The position numbers were made by a program, and so were the translations under genes. A stretch of DNA of 12,985 nucleotides from Comamonadaceae bacterium. GTDB taxonomy: Bacteria > Pseudomonadota > Gammaproteobacteria > Burkholderiales > Burkholderiaceae_C. The notes under the pieces were generated by a model that was not told the origin of the DNA, ran no database searches, and saw only the letters and a list, made by a program, of their open reading frames with translations. The stretch spans positions 1 to 12,985 of the forward strand of contig CANJXV010000043.1 of NCBI GenBank assembly GCA_947478935.1, given 5' to 3'. Positions 1 to 6,370 of the stretch are shown here, piece after piece. Each line of letters begins with the position of its first letter. The first letter of the stretch is position 1.

Positions 1-10
1 ATTAAATCCC

Positions 11-52
11 CGTAGCAAGTATGTGCCTCATGCGCTGCTACTTCTTGCTACG
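11..52. repeat. Inverted repeat, hairpin-forming
   Basis: A perfect 9-bp inverted repeat (CGTAGCAAG at 11-19, CTTGCTACG at 44-52) with a 24-nt loop. No T-tract follows on either strand, so it is not a clear intrinsic terminator. It lies in the non-coding stretch upstream of the hydrolase gene and its role is unknown. Confidence 0.5.
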
Positions 53-160
53 CCTGTCACCCGCTACGAGCAGTCAATCAGACTAGCCAAGTAAATCATT
101 TTTCACATTACTATTTCCCACGCATATAAACTGCATAATCATCTTTTAATAGCGGCGCTT

Positions 161-198
161 GCTTGGCAGGATTACTACGACGCCCAGGCCTGCCAAGC
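161..198. repeat. 10-bp inverted repeat upstream of hydrolase gene
   Basis: A perfect 10-bp inverted repeat (GCTTGGCAGG at 161-170, CCTGCCAAGC at 189-198) with an 18-nt loop. It lies about 50 bp before the hydrolase start. The following 199-248 is very AT-rich and could hold that gene's promoter. No U-tract follows directly, so I call it a structured region rather than a terminator. Confidence 0.5.
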
Positions 199-248
199 TG
201 ACAAGGCTAAGCCTATTAATTCTTAATTTATTTAAATTTTAAAATTAC

Positions 249-1067
249 ATGACTTTCATTAATAAGATTGCAATGGGGCTGCTGTTTACCTCAATATCCT
301 CCTTTGCAGAGATAATTTCCGTGAACCAAATAGCGGATGGGATTTCGATATCATCCGCGCCAACCCTCACCTACGTTTATCATTCAAACAATCCAGCCAG
401 GACGCTTATTTTTATTCCTGGTGGGGATGGAAGCGTTGGCGTGAAGCCCGAATGGGATAATTCGCGATATTTTAGGGAATACTCTTTCAACCTGTTCCTA
501 AAAAGACTTAGCGAATCTGATAAAACCTCAGGTTCCACGGATGTGGTCATATTTGACAATCCCACCAAATTGAATCAAGGAAGTTCAATATATCCATATC
601 CGCGAGGATGGACCGACCATTTGGTGCGAATTCATAGCGCTGTTGATTACTATACAAAGCTGTACAAAAAACCTGTTTGGCTAATGGGTCACAGCAATGG
701 CGCAGCAAGCGTTACTGAGTATTTAAAGTGGCTGGAAAAGGAGAAAAAACCAGTTAATGTTAAAGGTATTATTTTTTCAAGCGGCGCGGATGGCTCTACT
801 TTCCCCATTGCAACCAAAATACCTGTGCTTTTCCTGAGTCATGAAAAGGAAGGCTGCACAAAATATATAAACGAATCTTACTCGCGAAGCTTGTTTGAGA
901 AGCTAAAGACAGGTGGGAATGCAAGCACCGAGTACTTCACCGCCTCCGGCGGGTCGCCAGACCCCATGTACCCCAACCCTTGCTCGGGTGGATACCATAT
1001 GTATTTCGGTTCAGAAGAACAAGTGTCAAAAGCCATCGATAGCTTTTTGCTTCGTTACTCCGAATAA
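249..1067 (+). CDS. Secreted alpha/beta-hydrolase fold protein
   Basis: This is a 272-aa protein with an N-terminal signal peptide (hydrophobic residues 8-20, likely cleavage after Ala20), so it probably works in the periplasm or outside the cell. The nucleophile elbow GHSNG lies at 147-151 with Ser149 as the likely nucleophile. IPGGDG at 56-61 fits the oxyanion loop, and His250 in GGYHMYFG fits the catalytic histidine. Cys203 and Cys245 may form a disulfide. The layout resembles dienelactone-hydrolase-like serine esterases, but I cannot name a substrate. There is no clear Shine-Dalgarno site before ATG 249; Met9 is an alternative start that would shorten the signal peptide. The gene is visibly more AT-rich than lysC and tilS, suggesting acquisition. 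It lies outside the 15-bp direct repeats, so it is not part of the present element. Confidence 0.75.
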   Translation: MTFINKIAMGLLFTSISSFAEIISVNQIADGISISSAPTLTYVYHSNNPARTLIFIPGGDGSVGVKPEWDNSRYFREYSFNLFLKRLSESDKTSGSTDVVIFDNPTKLNQGSSIYPYPRGWTDHLVRIHSAVDYYTKLYKKPVWLMGHSNGAASVTEYLKWLEKEKKPVNVKGIIFSSGADGSTFPIATKIPVLFLSHEKEGCTKYINESYSRSLFEKLKTGGNASTEYFTASGGSPDPMYPNPCSGGYHMYFGSEEQVSKAIDSFLLRYSE

Positions 1068-1098
1068 AAAGTCTATATTTGATTTAACGGTAGCTAGA

Positions 1099-1130
1099 AA
1101 TAAATACGGGCCCGAAGGCCCGTATTTATT
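1099..1130. terminator. Strong bidirectional hairpin terminator
   Basis: A perfect 14-bp stem (1099-1112 with 1117-1130) has a CGAA tetraloop, a GC core and A/T-rich outer arms that give T-rich tails on both strands. On the plus strand it ends the hydrolase gene. On the minus strand it lies 6 nt beyond the left att copy. Before integration it would therefore have been the terminator just downstream of tRNA-Ser. Confidence 0.85.
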
Positions 1131-1136
1131 AGCTAT

Positions 1137-1151
1137 TTGGCGGAAACGGAG
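1137..1151. repeat. Left attachment site, 15-bp direct repeat
   Basis: TTGGCGGAAACGGAG is identical to 10552-10566, where it forms the 3' end of the tRNA-Ser gene (CCA end, discriminator base, acceptor strand). The copies diverge on both sides (T against C before, T against G after). The integrase start is 136 bp to the right, as expected for an attachment site. Confidence 0.85.
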
Positions 1152-1226
1152 TCTGCTCAATAAACATTTCAAACGATGTTATGCGATTGCAAGAACCTCA
1201 TTTTCTATTGGAGGATAAAGAAAAAC

Positions 1227-1255
1227 TTGCTTCAATCCATTTCATCCAGTACCAT
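1227..1255 (+). promoter_or_regulatory. Putative integrase promoter
   Basis: TTGCTT (1227-1232) and TACCAT (1250-1255) are separated by 17 bp, a sigma70-like arrangement about 33 bp before the integrase ATG. The -10 box lies inside an inverted repeat, so a bound protein could block it. This is pattern matching only. Confidence 0.35.
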
Positions 1256-1276
1256 ACAATGTCATCATTTATGGTA
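1250..1276. promoter_or_regulatory. Inverted repeat over int promoter (possible operator or arm site)
   Basis: TACCATA (1250-1256) and TATGGTA (1270-1276) form a 7-bp inverted repeat with a 13-bp spacer. The right half overlaps ATGGTATGTAG (1271-1281), which recurs exactly at 10501-10511 near the other end. It could be an integrase or AlpA binding site that couples recombination to repression of int. No binding is shown by sequence alone. Confidence 0.35.
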
Positions 1277-1287
1277 TGTAGGTTGGA

Positions 1288-2595
1288 ATGCCAAAAATTG
1301 CTACACCCCTCAGCGACCTTCAGGTCAGACGCATCACAAAAGTTGGATGGCATGCCGTCGGAGGTGTCGCCGGACTACTGCTGCAAGTTCGTGTGCCAGC
1401 GCAGGCAGGCGCACCAACACCCCGCTCATGGATCCTGCGTGTAAAGGTCGGGGATCAAAGACAACCCATAGGTCTAGGCGCCTACCCACAAGTGTCGCTT
1501 GCTGCCGCTCGGGAGCAGGCTGCCAAGCTAGTCATGGAGGCCAAACAAGGCGTTAACCTCAAAGTGAAGAAGCGTGCGCAACGCAGTTCGCTCATAGCAG
1601 CAGCGGCAAAGAACAAGACTTTTAGGGAGTGTGCTGAAGGCTATATCGATGCACACAGCCGGGACTACAGCAGCGACAAACATAGAAAACAGTGGCCTGC
1701 AACGCTTGAAACTTATGCTTATCCGATCCTCGGCAGCATGTTGGTGTCTGAGATTGTTATGCGCGACGTTCGCAACGTGCTTGAACAAGAAACAGTCGTA
1801 GACAAGGCGACAAAAGGGAAACTCTGGTACGTGAAAACGGAGACTGCCAAGCGGTTGCTTGGAAGAATCAAGACCGTACTAGATTACGCGACGGTAAATG
1901 AATACCGCACTGGCACTAACCCAGCGCAGTGGACTGGCTACCTCTCCACCCAATTGCCCTCCCCAAAGAAGCTACAAAAAAAAGAGCATCACCCAGCCGT
2001 GCCTTATCAGCAAATGGGGGACTTCATCTCAAAGCTTCGGGTTAACACCAGCATCAGCGCCATGGCTCTGGACTTCTTGATTTTGACTGCGGTTCGCTCT
2101 GGCTCTGTAAGACAAGCGGAGTGGTCTGAAATTGATTTTGATAACGCCATATGGGTCATCCCCGCTGAACACACCAAGGCACGTCAGGAGCACCGCGTAC
2201 CATTGCAGCCTCAGGCGGTTGAACTGTTGAAGTCGTTACCAATTGTGGCGGGGTCTAATTTAATCTTTCCCAGTCGTGCAAGCAAGCCACTCAGTGACAT
2301 GGCACTCAGTCAACTAATGCGCGGAATGAGGGAGCGTGGAGAACTAACTGTAGAAGCTGTACCACACGGATTTCGTAGTAGCTTTCGGGATTGGGCCGCA
2401 GAACAAACCGCGTATCCCGATGAAATACGCAAGGCCGCATCGGGCCACAAAGTGGGTGATGTGGTGAAAGAGTCATATCAACGCACCGACTTGTTGGAGA
2501 AGAGGCGGCAGTTAATGGATGAGTGGGCAGTTTTCCTTGACCGACCGTCGGCAAAACCCAACAGTACAGTCACACCGATCCGTAAGATCGCATGA
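1288..2595 (+). CDS. int: P4-type tyrosine integrase
   Basis: This 435-aa site-specific recombinase inserts the element at, and with helper factors excises it from, the 3' end of tRNA-Ser. Residues 1-95 resemble the N-terminal arm-binding domain of P4-like integrases, here with an unusual Gly/Val/Ala-rich stretch near 24-44. Residues 110-215 fit the core-binding domain and 235-420 the catalytic domain. The full active site is visible: Arg270 (TAVR), Lys297, His360 and Arg363 (HGFRSSFRDW), His387 and nucleophile Tyr397 (ESYQRTD). Length and the DLLEKRRQLMDEWA-like tail are typical, so the gene looks intact. ATG 1288 has only a weak upstream AGG. The stop overlaps the next gene by 4 nt (ATGA), implying co-translation. 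Confidence 0.95.
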   Translation: MPKIATPLSDLQVRRITKVGWHAVGGVAGLLLQVRVPAQAGAPTPRSWILRVKVGDQRQPIGLGAYPQVSLAAAREQAAKLVMEAKQGVNLKVKKRAQRSSLIAAAAKNKTFRECAEGYIDAHSRDYSSDKHRKQWPATLETYAYPILGSMLVSEIVMRDVRNVLEQETVVDKATKGKLWYVKTETAKRLLGRIKTVLDYATVNEYRTGTNPAQWTGYLSTQLPSPKKLQKKEHHPAVPYQQMGDFISKLRVNTSISAMALDFLILTAVRSGSVRQAEWSEIDFDNAIWVIPAEHTKARQEHRVPLQPQAVELLKSLPIVAGSNLIFPSRASKPLSDMALSQLMRGMRERGELTVEAVPHGFRSSFRDWAAEQTAYPDEIRKAASGHKVGDVVKESYQRTDLLEKRRQLMDEWAVFLDRPSAKPNSTVTPIRKIA

Positions 2596-3194
2596 CCACT
2601 CAGGAGAAAACTTTTCCCCAAAAGTTGGAGGAGCTTGGTGCCACTTTTATAGGTGAGGAGCGCCCAGATGAAACAGACGCTGAAACCGCTGCTGCCATCC
2701 TTGAGTTTGTATTTAGCTACGAAAGGCTGAGGCAACACGTTACTGCTGGTACAAATGAGGCAAAAGCAGTAGACGCACAAACTCTCATCAAGATGAGATC
2801 GTGGGACTCCAATGACCCCACCATGTCAACAGTAGAGAAGGTTATTCGCCGCCTTGCAGAAAACCGCGGCGAGGACGGGGTGCGGCTACTGAAGGATGCC
2901 ATCCAGATAAGCGCACTGACACTTAGCAAGAAACAGGCAGAAGTAGCAAAGCACCCACGCAAGAGCCGACAACAACCCATGTCGGGGTTGGTTGAACAGA
3001 TCCTGCGTCAAGAACCGAAGATAACGCAGCATCAGCTTTTCCTTGCCCTGAAACGCATGCTGACAACTATGGTTGATCCGCCGTACAGTCACTCCGGTAA
3101 TTCGTTCAAGTCGAGGGACGAGCGGTTTCCCAATATCACGGATAAAGCCATAGGTCAGTTCCTCTATAGAGCGAAGAAAAAACTTCCACCCTAG
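2592..3194 (+). CDS. Integrase-coupled protein of unknown function
   Basis: This 200-aa protein is not recognised. The start overlaps the integrase stop (ATGA at 2592-2595) and lacks a clear Shine-Dalgarno site, so translation probably depends on ribosomes finishing int. Residues 8-120 are mostly charged and helical. Residues 128-160 (from Met130, ending LFLALKRM) look like a separate helical unit, followed by a Pro/Ser/Gly linker near 162-175. The C-terminus is basic (RAKKK at 193-197), which could mean nucleic-acid binding. There is no signal peptide or membrane segment, so it is cytoplasmic. Position between int and alpA suggests a role in recombination, excision control or element regulation; that is inference from context only. 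Confidence 0.75.
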   Translation: MTTQEKTFPQKLEELGATFIGEERPDETDAETAAAILEFVFSYERLRQHVTAGTNEAKAVDAQTLIKMRSWDSNDPTMSTVEKVIRRLAENRGEDGVRLLKDAIQISALTLSKKQAEVAKHPRKSRQQPMSGLVEQILRQEPKITQHQLFLALKRMLTTMVDPPYSHSGNSFKSRDERFPNITDKAIGQFLYRAKKKLPP

Positions 3195-3203
3195 CCGGGT
3201 AGC

Positions 3204-3497
3204 GTGAAAAAACGGGGAGCAAAGTCACACCATCCCAACAAACCTCATGGTGTACCAATGCAAACCCCTACCCGCACTTCCTTTGACGATCTGCCCGACG
3301 CGGCACTGATCCAGATACGTCAATTAATAAACTACAACGTTCTGCCGTACTCGGCTACTACTATCTGGCGAAAGCACCGAAGCGGTGAGTTTCCTTCGCC
3401 GATCAAAATATCTACTGGCATCACCGCTTGGAGGGTTGGGGATATCCGCAAGTATTTGGATGAATTTGCCAAGTCGACGAAAGGTGGTCAGGCATGA
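3204..3497 (+). CDS. AlpA-like excisionase/regulator, winged-helix DNA-binding protein
   Basis: This 97-aa protein (79 aa if it starts at ATG 3258) has an AlpA/MerR-like helix-turn-helix. The region YSATTIWRKHRSGEFPSPIKIS (49-70, recognition unit) is followed by TAWRVGDIRKYLDE (73-86), the usual W-R-x-x-D-I-x-x-Y/W-L ending. AlpA-type proteins activate int or act as recombination directionality factors in P4-like elements; that role is inferred here. GTG 3204 lies 9 nt after the previous stop, but neither start has a good Shine-Dalgarno site. A 7-bp hairpin (3227-3233 with 3247-3253) between GGGGAG (3213-3218) and ATG 3258 could fold out and bring that purine run into range. The 3' end overlaps the next gene (ATGA at 3494-3497). 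Confidence 0.8.
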   Translation: MKKRGAKSHHPNKPHGVPMQTPTRTSFDDLPDAALIQIRQLINYNVLPYSATTIWRKHRSGEFPSPIKISTGITAWRVGDIRKYLDEFAKSTKGGQA

Positions 3498-3844
3498 AGC
3501 GCAGCACCTCACCTTTCAACTGTGCATCAATGCAAGCTGCGCTCAAAGCCGAACGCGATAGCCTTGGCAAGCAAACCAAGCCGCACCATTACAGCAATGA
3601 AATAGGTCTGTTGCGTTTTGCCCTTACCGGCAACTCAAGAGCAGATTACGACCTTGCTCATCCACCCATTGGACGCAAGCGAATTACACGCCGCGTCATC
3701 TGTATGAATACGCGGCTAATAGAGGCACATGTTCCGTATGAACAGCGAAAGGCGGATTGCCGGGAGTTTGTGCTTAAGCAAACTAATGCAGCCTTGGCCC
3801 GTATGACCGCCATCAATTCATGCCAAAAAAGTAACAAGGAATAG
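3494..3844 (+). CDS. Small basic protein of unknown function
   Basis: This 116-aa protein is not recognised. It starts inside the alpA stop (ATGA) and has a plausible ribosome site (AAAGGTGG about 9 nt before ATG 3494). It ends 2 nt before the helicase ATG. It is rich in Arg and Lys with a helical look and has four scattered cysteines (about 10, 70, 89, 109) that form no evident zinc motif. There is no signal peptide or transmembrane segment. The tight spacing to both neighbours, with matching strand and frame continuity, supports a real gene. By position it may be an accessory replication or regulatory protein, but that is a guess. Confidence 0.65.
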   Translation: MKRSTSPFNCASMQAALKAERDSLGKQTKPHHYSNEIGLLRFALTGNSRADYDLAHPPIGRKRITRRVICMNTRLIEAHVPYEQRKADCREFVLKQTNAALARMTAINSCQKSNKE

Positions 3845-3846
3845 AT

Positions 3847-5427
3847 ATGGCTACCAACAAGACAAATCCGCAAGGAAAAACTGCTGCGGAAAAGCTGATT
3901 GACCTAGTTACCAGCGAGTGCGAGCTTATACATGACCAAAAGAAAAAGCCATTTGCAATCACTTGCAAGGGATCGGTAAGGCAAGTATTCGGCTTGCATA
4001 GCAATACCTTTAAGGAATACATCGCCAATCTTTACTATAGGAAACACAAGTTGGCCCTTTCAGATTTAGCTCTTAAGGCGGCATTGTCTGCTTTGACTGG
4101 TAAAGCGATTTACGACGGCAAGCAACACGCGGTGCATCACCGCATCGCCAAGACGGGGCAATCTTATTGGCTGGATTTATGCAATGCTGATTGGGAGGTC
4201 GTTGAAATAAGTGCAAGCGGCTGGGCCATAAGGTCAGGTAGTTGCGTACCCCTATTTGAGCGAAGCGCTTCAGGGAAAGCACTGCCAAACCCGATCGGCG
4301 GAGGAACTCTGGGTGCGCTTTGGGACGTTGCGAATATCCCTAAGAATGATCAATTGCTGGTTGTGGCTTGGCTACTGGAATGCCTGCGGTCAGACACCCC
4401 ATATGTGCTGCTTGAACTGATAGGCGAACAAGGCAGCGCCAAGAGTACAACGCAGCAAATACTGAAGATGCTAATTGACCCCAACGAAGCAAATCTGCGT
4501 TCTGCACCCAAAAACGTAGAGGACATCTGGGTAGGAGCATCAAACTCACATTTGGTTAGTTTTGAAAACATCAGCTACCTGCCAAAAAACTTCCAAGATG
4601 CGCTCTGCGTCTTAGCTACTGGTGGGGCTAATGTCACAAGGACGCTGTACACCAATAAAGAAGAAAGCATCATTCAGCGTTGCAATCCAACGGTTATAAA
4701 TGGTATTTCCGCCAACGTCACTGCACCAGACTTGCTTGACCGCTGCCTGCATATTGAACTGCCTAGGGTACAAAAACGTTTACTCAGCAAAGATGTGGAT
4801 AGCCAATTTGCAATGCAGCAGCCCTATCTTCTAGGCGCTTTACTTGACCAGTTTGTTAAGGCGCTGCAAATTCTTCCCACAGTTACTGTTGCCGACAGCG
4901 ACAGACCACGGATGCTTGACTTTGCTTACCTTGGGGAAGCCGTATTTCAATCCCAAGGTTTCGCAGCAGGCGAATTCCTCTCACGCTATAAGGCAATGCG
5001 CGAGCAAGGCGTGTACCGCACCATCGAGGCATCCCCAATAGGCGCAGCGCTCTTTACCTATCTTGATAAACACCCAAGCGGCTGGCGGGGTCGAGCCGCA
5101 CAGCTACTTGGACTATTGGAGATCTACAGGCAAAAAGGCGAGAAGAACTGGCCTCTATCTGGCAAGGCGATGGGCGACGCACTGCGCAGGCTATCTCCCG
5201 CGCTAGGGACATTTGGATTTGATTGCCGTAGTAACCCAAAAACGGGGGGCGCTTACATCTGGCAAATTGATCCCATACAAATTGATTTACCAAAACCAAG
5301 TCCTGCAAGTCCTGCAAGTCCTGAAAGTCCTGCTGAGGAGCTTGAGGGTCTAGGACATGCAGGACATGCAGGACATGAATTCGGTGATTTTGATTATGAA
5401 CAAATGGAGGGGCCTCTTCCCTTTTGA
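3847..5427 (+). CDS. SF3/AAA+-like helicase, putative replication initiator of the element
   Basis: This 526-aa protein carries an ATPase core. Walker A is GEQGSAKST (193-201). A Walker-B-like acidic strand is LVSFEN (236-241, Glu240). A motif-C/sensor Asn lies in VINGIS (283-288), and an arginine-finger-like DLLDRC (296-300) follows. This order matches the D5/SF3-like ATPases common in satellites and integrative islands, which act in DNA unwinding at the element's origin. Residues 410-475 (SGWRGRAAQLL ... GGAYIWQI) resemble the C-terminal winged helix of such proteins. No catalytic primase motif is evident at the N-terminus, so I call it a helicase rather than a primase. A strong ribosome site (AAGGA, 6 nt spacing) precedes ATG 3847. 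The tail (484-510) encodes SPA and GHA tripeptide repeats, caused by DNA repeats at 5298-5378. Confidence 0.85.
   Translation: MATNKTNPQGKTAAEKLIDLVTSECELIHDQKKKPFAITCKGSVRQVFGLHSNTFKEYIANLYYRKHKLALSDLALKAALSALTGKAIYDGKQHAVHHRIAKTGQSYWLDLCNADWEVVEISASGWAIRSGSCVPLFERSASGKALPNPIGGGTLGALWDVANIPKNDQLLVVAWLLECLRSDTPYVLLELIGEQGSAKSTTQQILKMLIDPNEANLRSAPKNVEDIWVGASNSHLVSFENISYLPKNFQDALCVLATGGANVTRTLYTNKEESIIQRCNPTVINGISANVTAPDLLDRCLHIELPRVQKRLLSKDVDSQFAMQQPYLLGALLDQFVKALQILPTVTVADSDRPRMLDFAYLGEAVFQSQGFAAGEFLSRYKAMREQGVYRTIEASPIGAALFTYLDKHPSGWRGRAAQLLGLLEIYRQKGEKNWPLSGKAMGDALRRLSPALGTFGFDCRSNPKTGGAYIWQIDPIQIDLPKPSPASPASPESPAEELEGLGHAGHAGHEFGDFDYEQMEGPLPF
5298..5378. repeat. Facing 9-bp repeat arrays (possible iterons/origin)
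   Basis: There are four tandem AAGTCCTGC-type units (5298-5306, 5307-5315, 5316-5324 ending in A, 5325-5333). After 18 bp come three AGGACATGC-type units (5352-5360, 5361-5369, 5370-5378 ending in A). The second array is close to the reverse complement of the first: GTCCTGC against GCAGGAC matches 7/7 with the same 9-bp period. The block could form a long hairpin or a symmetric protein-binding array. It lies in the 3' end of the helicase gene and is read as SPA/SPE and GHA/GHE repeats. Confidence 0.85.
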
Positions 5428-5438
5428 TGAAGCTGGTC

Positions 5439-5473
5439 GATGGGTCTGAGCATTAAAAAAAATTCAGCCCATC
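5439..5473. terminator. Hairpin between convergent genes
   Basis: GATGGG-T-CTGA (5439-5449) pairs with TCAG-CCCATC (5464-5473), 10 bp with one bulged T. The loop holds an A8 run (T8 on the minus strand). It lies between the helicase stop and the end of the convergent gene at 5484. It probably separates the two transcripts, but the T-tract is in the loop rather than after the stem, so termination is uncertain. Confidence 0.45.
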
Positions 5474-5483
5474 AAAAGACCCC

Positions 5484-5900
5484 CTACACATAGTGCAAAC
5501 CCTTTACAAACCGCTCCACGTCCTCCACAGTCTGCACCGGCCTGTACCCAGACGCTTTCCTACCTTGACGGCGTTTTGCATCGGTCATGCCTAAGACATG
5601 GAGGCTGTCTTCCAGCATTGATAAGGTGGCTGAGTCCTTGGCATAGCTGGCTCTGGCGGCCCTTGAGGATTCGCCGTGGACTAGGTGGGTCTCTAAAAGT
5701 CGCTTCTTGCCTTCGGCAGTTCGGGGGCCAGTGCTGCGCGCACCATGATGGGTACAGCGCTGCGTACGGCTGGATTTCATCGCAGGTTTGCCACACTGCA
5801 TCTTCGTTCTAGATGACTGGGCGGTACAGCGCAAACAGCGTATTCGCCCTCCTGCTAGGGTCACAAATAGCTCATACTCATGCTTGTCTACAAATGCCAT
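5484..5900 (-). CDS. HGGxSTGP-motif small protein, zinc-finger-like
   Basis: This 138-aa protein is the only minus-strand gene in the element. It has a Cys cluster (Cys22-x2-Cys25, Cys36, Cys49) followed at 51-64 by HHGARSTGPRTAEG and then KKRLLETHLVHGESS. This matches the small proteins named for an HGGxSTGP motif, found often in phages and islands; their function is not known to me. The cysteines and following His-His suggest metal binding, and the basic character suggests nucleic-acid contact. The C-terminus (115-138) is not recognised. ATG 5900 is 86 bp from the divergent HIT start and has no strong Shine-Dalgarno site. The opposite orientation and different style suggest a separately acquired cargo gene. 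Confidence 0.75.
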   Translation of the reverse strand: MAFVDKHEYELFVTLAGGRIRCLRCTAQSSRTKMQCGKPAMKSSRTQRCTHHGARSTGPRTAEGKKRLLETHLVHGESSRAARASYAKDSATLSMLEDSLHVLGMTDAKRRQGRKASGYRPVQTVEDVERFVKGLHYV

Positions 5901-5939
5901 ACTTCAGTACTAGGTTTCACAGTCAGGTCAGCCCATATT

Positions 5940-5950
5940 TCACAATGTGA
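5940..5950. promoter_or_regulatory. Palindrome in divergent intergenic region
   Basis: TCACAATGTGA has 5-bp half-sites (TCACA/TGTGA) around one central base. It lies in the 86-bp region between the divergent HGGxSTGP-type and HIT genes, where an operator controlling one or both would be expected. It is short, so chance is possible. Confidence 0.3.
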
Positions 5951-5986
5951 TATTAGTTGTTTTGGGTAAGACCGTCAATTATTTCT

Positions 5987-6370
5987 ATGAGCGATTGCCC
6001 TTTTTGCACACTCCCAAAACAGCGGATTGAGGTCGCCAGTGACCTATGCCTTATCGTGCGAGATGCATTTCCAATTTCACCCGGTCACTCCCTGGTCATC
6101 CCCAAACGGCATGTTGGTTCGTTCTTTGATCTATCCTCAGAAGAGCGGGAAGACCTAATGTCCCTCCTTGCCACAGCAAAGGCCAACGTGGAGGCCGAGT
6201 TCAAGCCTGATGGTTACAACATAGGTATCAACGACGGCCCAGCAGCCGGTCAGACAGTCCCCCATCTTCATATCCATCTGATACCCCGTTACAAGGGTGA
6301 CATGCCCGATCCCCGTGGCGGGGTTCGGTGGATCATCCCAGAGAAGGCTGATTACTGGAGCCAGCGGTGA
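5987..6370 (+). CDS. HIT-family nucleotide hydrolase/transferase-like protein
   Basis: This 127-aa cytoplasmic protein carries the histidine-triad signature HLHIHLIP (His93, His95, His97). His95 is the usual nucleophile in HIT enzymes, which cleave nucleotidyl phospho-bonds (Ap4A-, AMP-NH2- or adenylated-DNA-type substrates). The N-terminal CPFC (4-7) with His34 and His42 fits the metal-site variants. The tail PDPRGGVRWIIPEKADYW (107-124) is longer than in minimal HIT proteins; I have seen similar tails in HIT proteins of accessory regions, from memory and not verified. I chose ATG 5987 because it gives the usual MSDCPFC start; a TTG at 5957 would add 10 unlikely residues. No strong ribosome site is visible. 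The stop overlaps the HNH start (GTGA), so the two are translated together. Confidence 0.88.
   Translation: MSDCPFCTLPKQRIEVASDLCLIVRDAFPISPGHSLVIPKRHVGSFFDLSSEEREDLMSLLATAKANVEAEFKPDGYNIGINDGPAAGQTVPHLHIHLIPRYKGDMPDPRGGVRWIIPEKADYWSQR

Noticed and set aside
913..1556. Overlapping plus-strand frames spanning the hydrolase end, terminator and left att site
   Set aside because: They cross a perfect terminator and the att repeat, are out of frame with real genes and show no protein-like composition.
1288..2595. Integrase as a degraded remnant
   Set aside because: All six catalytic residues (Arg270, Lys297, His360, Arg363, His387, Tyr397) and normal length are present, so it appears intact.
5298..5378. 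CRISPR-like array
   Set aside because: The repeats are 9 bp with no spacers, lie inside a coding gene, and have no cas gene nearby.
5957..5986. TTG start adding 10 residues to the HIT protein
   Set aside because: HIT proteins usually start just before the CPFC-like motif, which ATG 5987 gives; the extra residues show no conservation-like pattern and TTG has no ribosome site.
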